A stretch of DNA of 64,000 nt from Symbiodolus clandestinus. GTDB lineage: Bacteria; Pseudomonadota; Gammaproteobacteria; Enterobacterales; G038960095. This document shows positions 60,144 to 64,000 of this stretch, one piece after another. The notes under the pieces are model-generated. The model worked only from the letters and a program-made list of their open reading frames with translations. It searched no databases and was not told the origin of the DNA. The DNA lies in contig CP152425.1 in NCBI GenBank assembly GCA_038960095.1, positions 1,178,001 to 1,242,000 of the forward strand, given 5' to 3'. A program made the translations under genes and the position numbers. Each line of letters starts with the position of its first letter. Position 1 is the stretch's first letter.

Positions 60144-61133
60144 ATGATCTGGTTTACAGATACACTTTGGCACTATCCGTTATTGCCATTATCGGTTCTG
60201 TATGCTCTGTGCATTAAATTACGTTGTCACTTATATCGTTGGCAATTATTCGCCAGCTGGCAACCACCGATTCCGGTTATCGTGATTGGTAATCTTACGG
60301 TGGGCGGGAGCGGTAAAACACCTTTGGTAATCTGGCTGGTCCAGCAATTGCAGCAGCAAGGATTGCAGGTTGGCGTGATTTCACGGGGATATGGTGGCAA
60401 TTATGGTGGGCAGGCGCAGTTAGTTTATCAAGATAGCTTGCCACAGGAAGTGGGCGATGAGCCGGTATTAATTGTGCAGCGCACCGGGGTACCGATGGCG
60501 GTAGCGATTCGGCGTTCACAGGCAGTTGAACGACTCTTACAACACTATCCTTTAGATCTGATCATCAGCGATGATGGTCTACAGCACTATGGTTTACAGC
60601 GACAGCTTGAATGGCTGGTTATCGACGGCAAGCGCCGCTTTGGCAATGGCCATTTATTACCGGCAGGGCCACTGCGCGAAGGGTTAGAAAAAATCGGATC
60701 GGTAGATGCGCTGATTGTGAATGGCGGTGATCCACAACCTAGCGAGCATTTGATGCAATTACAATTTCAGCAAGCGGTTAATCTGCTAACCAACGAGACA
60801 GTGCCCTTGAACACTTTATCAACTGCGACTGTGGCCATGGCTGGTATTGCCGATCCACAGCGATTTTTTGCGCAATTGACCCAACACGGTGTAAACTTGC
60901 AGCAGAAGATTGCCTTTGCCGATCATCAGTCCTATCAGTTAGCCATGCTTCAATCCCTAACGCCGGCTGAACAACCCCTATTGATGACCGAAAAAGATGC
61001 CGTTAAATGCCGTGCTTTCGCACAAGCCAACTGGTGGTACTGCCCGGTTGAAACCCATTTATCTGCTGCTAGCACGATGCTATTGATTAACCAAGTATTA
61101 GATAAAATTGCTGATGGAACCACGACTATTTGA
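60144..61133 (+). CDS. lpxK: LpxK, tetraacyldisaccharide 4'-kinase
   Basis: LpxK phosphorylates lipid A disaccharide at the 4' position, at the inner membrane. From ATG 60144 (MIWFTDTLWHYPLLPLSVLYAL) the product is 329 residues, close to E. coli LpxK; the open frame starts 27 codons earlier, overlapping msbA. An N-terminal hydrophobic anchor is followed by the P-loop VIGNLTVGGSGKTPLVIWLV, SRGYGGNY, the DDGLQHYGLQR catalytic block, LLPAGPLREGL and TEKDAVKCR. It overlaps ycaR by 20 nt. Confidence 0.96.
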   Translation: MIWFTDTLWHYPLLPLSVLYALCIKLRCHLYRWQLFASWQPPIPVIVIGNLTVGGSGKTPLVIWLVQQLQQQGLQVGVISRGYGGNYGGQAQLVYQDSLPQEVGDEPVLIVQRTGVPMAVAIRRSQAVERLLQHYPLDLIISDDGLQHYGLQRQLEWLVIDGKRRFGNGHLLPAGPLREGLEKIGSVDALIVNGGDPQPSEHLMQLQFQQAVNLLTNETVPLNTLSTATVAMAGIADPQRFFAQLTQHGVNLQQKIAFADHQSYQLAMLQSLTPAEQPLLMTEKDAVKCRAFAQANWWYCPVETHLSAASTMLLINQVLDKIADGTTTI

Positions 61134-61290
61134 GTCTATTGCCTGCCCTCGCTGCTATGGAAAGTTGGAGTTAGTAACAGCAGAAGCTGTGCCAACAGCG
61201 TTGATCTGCCTAACGGATCAACTGCGTTTTCCGATTGAAAATGATATGCCGGTCTTACTGCTAGCGCGGGCGATCTCGAATATCGGTTAG
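61114..61290 (+). CDS. ycaR: YcaR, UPF0434 family small protein
   Basis: A 58-residue Trm112/UPF0434-type protein: MEPRLFESIACPRCYGKLEL, then a mid region, then LRFPIENDMPVLLL. It has a CPRC pair, but the second pair of the zinc-binding relatives is missing, as is usual for YcaR. Function is not established; the gene is conserved between lpxK and kdsB in enterics, as here. Confidence 0.92.
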   Translation: MEPRLFESIACPRCYGKLELVTAEAVPTALICLTDQLRFPIENDMPVLLLARAISNIG

Positions 61291-61298
61291 GAGCCTGA

Positions 61299-62120
61299 AT
61301 GAATCAATCTGCTGATACTACTATCAATGATTTTGTTGTCGTCATCCCGGCTCGTTACGGATCGACCCGTTTTCCAGGAAAACTACTCATGAAAATTGAT
61401 GACCGACCAATGATTCTGTGGGTATTGCGGTTAGCCCAACGATCAGGGGCTACACGAGTGGTGGTGGCGACCGACCATCCACAGATAGCTGAAGTGGTTA
61501 CAGCAGCAGGAGGAGAGATCTGTATGACCGCTGCTGATCACCCGTCAGGCACTGCCCGGTTAGCTGAAGTGGTTGAGAAAATGAACTGGTCTGCGCAAAC
61601 CATTGTTGTCAATCTGCAAGGCGATGAACCACTGTTACCCCCCATAGTGATACGGCAGCTGGTACAGCGGTTAAACCAAAATCAAACGGAGGTAACAACC
61701 CTGGCAGCTCCCTTACAAAACTGGGATGAATTTATTGATCCTAATGTGGTTAAGGTTGTGACCGATCAGCAGGAAAATGCGCTCTATTTCTCACGTGCCC
61801 CAATTCCTTGGGATCGCCAACATTTTACTGGGGAAACAGGGGCAGAGCAGGGCTCCAAAGTGCTTGCTAACCCACTTTTTCAACCCTACTATCAACGACA
61901 TATCGGACTTTATGCTTACCGAGCGACTTTTATTCGTCGTTATCAACAGTGGCCAATCTCTCCATTAGAGCAGATCGAGCTGTTAGAGCAGTTACGGATC
62001 CTTTGGCAAGGAGAGAAAATTCAGGTGGTTACTACTTCGTTATCGATTGCTCCCGGCGTGGATACGCCAGCGGATCTACGACGCGTGCGTCAAGTATTTT
62101 TCAGAAGCTCGTTGATGTAA
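61299..62120 (+). CDS. kdsB: KdsB, CMP-KDO synthetase
   Basis: KdsB activates KDO with CTP to CMP-KDO for the LPS inner core. The 273-residue product shows VVIPARYGSTRFPGKLL near the N-terminus, VVVATDHPQIAEV, TAADHPSGTARLAEV, VVNLQGDEPLLPP, ALYFSRAPIPWDR, the HIGLYAYRATFIRRY block and a C-terminal GVDTPADLRRVR. It is about 25 residues longer than E. coli KdsB, partly from an N-terminal extension and partly from a Gly/Gln-rich insert after the SRAPIPW motif. With msbA, lpxK and ycaR it indicates that LPS is still made. Confidence 0.96.
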   Translation: MNQSADTTINDFVVVIPARYGSTRFPGKLLMKIDDRPMILWVLRLAQRSGATRVVVATDHPQIAEVVTAAGGEICMTAADHPSGTARLAEVVEKMNWSAQTIVVNLQGDEPLLPPIVIRQLVQRLNQNQTEVTTLAAPLQNWDEFIDPNVVKVVTDQQENALYFSRAPIPWDRQHFTGETGAEQGSKVLANPLFQPYYQRHIGLYAYRATFIRRYQQWPISPLEQIELLEQLRILWQGEKIQVVTTSLSIAPGVDTPADLRRVRQVFFRSSLM

Positions 62121-62178
62121 TAGCTACTTCATTAATCAGCGATCTCTCTGAGCTGTGAATCATTGAAAAGGAAACCCA

Positions 62179-62868
62179 TTGGAACTACTTCCCCGCTCTT
62201 TGTTAGAGACAGTATCGGAGCCGTTATCTCCTGATGCGCTTAAGGTTCGTATGGTGCTTGAGGCTAGAGGCTTGGAGATCCCAAGGCAACAGCTCCCAAA
62301 TTATGATGCTAGGCACTGTCAACAGCAGATTGCAGAGCATATACGGGCCATTTTGCAATTATTACAACTAGATTTGAATGATGACAGCCTGATTAATACG
62401 CCTAATCGGGTTGCCAAAATGTATCTAGAAGAGTTATTTATTGGTTTGAATTATGCCAATTTTCCTGAAATTACACTGATTGCTAATCAGATGCAATATA
62501 ATGAGATAGTTGTAGTACGCGATATTATTTTAATGACTACCTGCGAGCACCATCTGATTACCATTGATGGCGTGGCCAAGGTTGCTTATATGCCAGATAA
62601 GCATATTATTGGTCTATCGAAAATCAATCGAATAGTACAGTTTTTTGCACGGCGTCCCCAGGTGCAAGAGCGCTTAACCAAGCAGATTTTAGTGGCCTTA
62701 CAGACGCTGTTGGAGACAGAAAACGTTGCTGTCTCGATTGATGCGACGCACTACTGTGTTAAAGCTCGTGGAGTGGGGGATACCCAAAGTAAAACCACTA
62801 CTAGCGTTTTAGGCGGCCTATTTAAGCATGATAAGGCATCCCGCCAGCTGTTTTTGCAGGGTGCGTAG
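62179..62868 (+). CDS. folE: FolE, GTP cyclohydrolase I
   Basis: FolE converts GTP to dihydroneopterin triphosphate, the first committed step of folate synthesis. The 229-residue product starts at TTG (MELLPRSLLETV). It has the conserved NTPNRVAKMYLEELFIGLNY, the zinc-binding TTCEHHLITIDG (Cys and His ligands), HIIGLSKINRIVQFFARRPQVQERLTKQI and the second Cys in ATHYCVKARGV. The C-terminus (GGLFKHDKASRQLFLQGA) is normal. Together with folP and folD, de novo folate use seems preserved. Confidence 0.96.
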   Translation: MELLPRSLLETVSEPLSPDALKVRMVLEARGLEIPRQQLPNYDARHCQQQIAEHIRAILQLLQLDLNDDSLINTPNRVAKMYLEELFIGLNYANFPEITLIANQMQYNEIVVVRDIILMTTCEHHLITIDGVAKVAYMPDKHIIGLSKINRIVQFFARRPQVQERLTKQILVALQTLLETENVAVSIDATHYCVKARGVGDTQSKTTTSVLGGLFKHDKASRQLFLQGA

Positions 62869-63044
62869 TCAGATAATTAGTCAGTTCCATCAACCTTGGC
62901 AGTCGCTCTCGTTCAGATCGCTTCCTAGGGCTATAGGTTGGGTAACGACTCAAGGCTCTTCCTATAATTGATCTTGCTACCCTATAACGGACACTAAGAA
63001 GAGGAACAAAGTGTATAATTTTTGTTACTTTTTGAGGTGAGGTT

Positions 63045-63263
63045 ATGAATCAGGAACAATTAAGGAACTGTGACAAGGAATTCAAGCTGGACGCAGTTAA
63101 ATTGTATCACAGCAGCGGTAAGACCGGTTGCCAATTAGGCAAGGAAAATCTTAAGGTTTCTGAGGCTGAAAACATCCAGTTGCGCAAAGAATTAGCAGCG
63201 GTTCGTGAGGAGAGAGATATCTTAAAAAACCGCCTAAAAGATGATCTTGCCACCATTTTTTAG
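63045..63263 (+). pseudogene. IS3-type OrfA remnant
   Basis: A 72-codon frame resembling an IS3-family OrfA: the N-terminal MNQEQLRNCDKEFKLDAVKLYHSSGKT and a C-terminal leucine-zipper-like EAENIQLRKELAAVREERDILKN. The helix-turn-helix middle is shortened and no OrfB follows on this strand; the following 20 bp lead to an opposite-strand IS fragment. It is a different IS type from copies A and B. Confidence 0.7.
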
Positions 63264-63283
63264 ACAGTGAGAAGAGAAACTTT

Positions 63284-63633
63284 AAGCCGCTTGTAGGATC
63301 CAGTTTTTCTCGAATTCTGAAGGTGACAAATACCCCAGTGTTGAATGCCCCCTCTTGCGGTTATAGAACACCTCTACCTATTCAAAAATACTCTGTTTAG
63401 CCTGCTCCCGAGTACCATAGCACTCAAAATAAGTATGTTCTGTCTTCAGGGTGTGCAAGAAACTTTCTACCACCGCATTATCGTAGCAGTTACCAGTACG
63501 ACTCATACTGAGGGTTATCCGGAGCCAGCTGGGGAACCGATTTTCCGCTTTCTGCCAGTAATTCCAGGGTTCGTCGTTTAAACTCAGGAGTATATTGTTG
63601 ACTTGACAACTTGTCCTCATTCTCAAGTTTCAT
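63284..63633 (-). pseudogene. Internally deleted IS3-type element (OrfA start fused to OrfB end)
   Basis: On the minus strand, ATG at 63633 opens an OrfA-like N-terminus (MKLENEDKLSSQQYTPEFKRR, then TLELLAESGKSVPQL). Soon after, another frame carries the C-terminal end of an IS3 OrfB: LSMSRTGNCYDNAVVESFLH with the catalytic Glu, EHTYFECYGTREQAKQSIFE, then a stop codon, then VEVFYNRKRGHSTLGYLSPSEFEKNWILQAA. The middle of the element, including the first two catalytic Asp residues, is gone, and an in-frame stop interrupts the end. Confidence 0.78.
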
Positions 63634-64000
63634 ATTTGAAAATAAGGTGGGCATTAATTCAAGGGCAGATCAAACCTAAACAACTGAACCCAGGTCGCTC
63701 AAGGGTGGGGACATGTCGCTACGCGACACCAGGGGACAAGACCGTGAAGTGCTTGCTGGACAACCCCAACGAGTTGACCACAATCACCTCACCGCCTTGC
63801 CGGCTCTTTGCCCCCACTATCGCTCCTCAATCAATAAAGGGAGATTTGCAATCTCTTCTAAAACACCAAAATCCAAACAATAAAGCTATCCAGAATAGCT
63901 AGAAGAACTTATCTATATTTCCTACAACGGTAACAACAACACCGTGGAACTAATCGTATCTTCCGGAGCCGTATACCATATCTTTCTAGAGTACGGTTCA
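63634..64000. other. Unassigned right edge, possible group II intron domain V
   Basis: No convincing gene. A TGTCGC/GCGACA hairpin is at about 63713-63727. At the very end, GAGCCGTATAC (about 63966 onward) and GTACGGTTC (to 63999) can pair as the lower stem of a group II intron domain V, but the apical loop is not the usual GAAA type and the window ends there. Call is tentative. Confidence 0.35.

Overview
The window reads as a chromosomal segment of an Enterobacterales-type gammaproteobacterium. Synteny supports this: grpE divergent from nadK, proB-proA followed by a thrW-like tRNA-Thr, rlmE-ftsH-folP-glmM, mrp near metG, rnfABCD, msbA-lpxK-ycaR-kdsB, and enteric-like tRNA-Ala, tRNA-Phe and 4.5S RNA. 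Signs of gene loss are frequent: proB has lost an internal block, thiL is absent between nusB and pgpA, secG is absent after glmM, rnfG and rnfE are absent after rnfD, and there are IS elements, a group II intron fragment and several remnants. Together with a type III secretion system (T3SS) and two-partner secretion this suggests a host-associated bacterium in moderate genome decay. An insect or other animal symbiont is plausible, but that is inference.

Layout. 1-14.4 kb is mainly housekeeping: folD (cut by the window edge), a BPL_N amidotransferase-like protein, uvrB, grpE with a clear heat-shock promoter, nadK, tRNA-Ala, broken proB, proA, tRNA-Thr, speG, glutamine-dependent nadE, glyA, nusB, pgpA and gcvH. 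14.4-19.8 kb holds a tpsB-tpsA haemolysin/haemagglutinin secretion pair on the minus strand. 20.1-25.4 kb is greA-rlmE-ftsH-folP-glmM. 25.6-30.8 kb is a mobile-element scar: an ankyrin-repeat gene cut by IS3-family copy A, a 5'-truncated group II intron whose domain V and VI are still visible, and an Rpn-family nuclease gene split by an inverted, almost identical copy B. 31.2-36.7 kb holds mrp, dcd, gpmA, rnt, tRNA-Phe and metG, followed by the 4.5S RNA.

37.1-54.1 kb is a T3SS island and the most striking part. Its minus-strand half encodes a Tir-like protein with two membrane segments, an intimin-like outer-membrane adhesin and a CesT chaperone: the three components of the attaching-and-effacing adhesion system (LEE5 of pathogenic E. 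coli), here in the order tir-eae-cesT. Next is an SsrB-like regulator. The plus-strand half follows SPI-2 gene order: ssaB, ssaC, ssaD, ssaE, sseA, four EspA/SseB-like filament genes in tandem, sscA, sseC, sseD, sseE, two needle genes and an ssaH-like gene. The export apparatus, ATPase, inner ring lipoprotein and rod genes are not in the window, so the rest of the machine must lie elsewhere or be missing. The proposed unit is a needle plus EspA-like filament plus translocon that would deliver a Tir-like receptor into a host membrane, where the bacterium's own intimin could bind it.

54.2-62.9 kb is rnfDCBA (minus), then msbA-lpxK-ycaR-kdsB and folE. 63.0-64.0 kb contains decayed IS3-type fragments and a possible group II intron domain V at the very edge.
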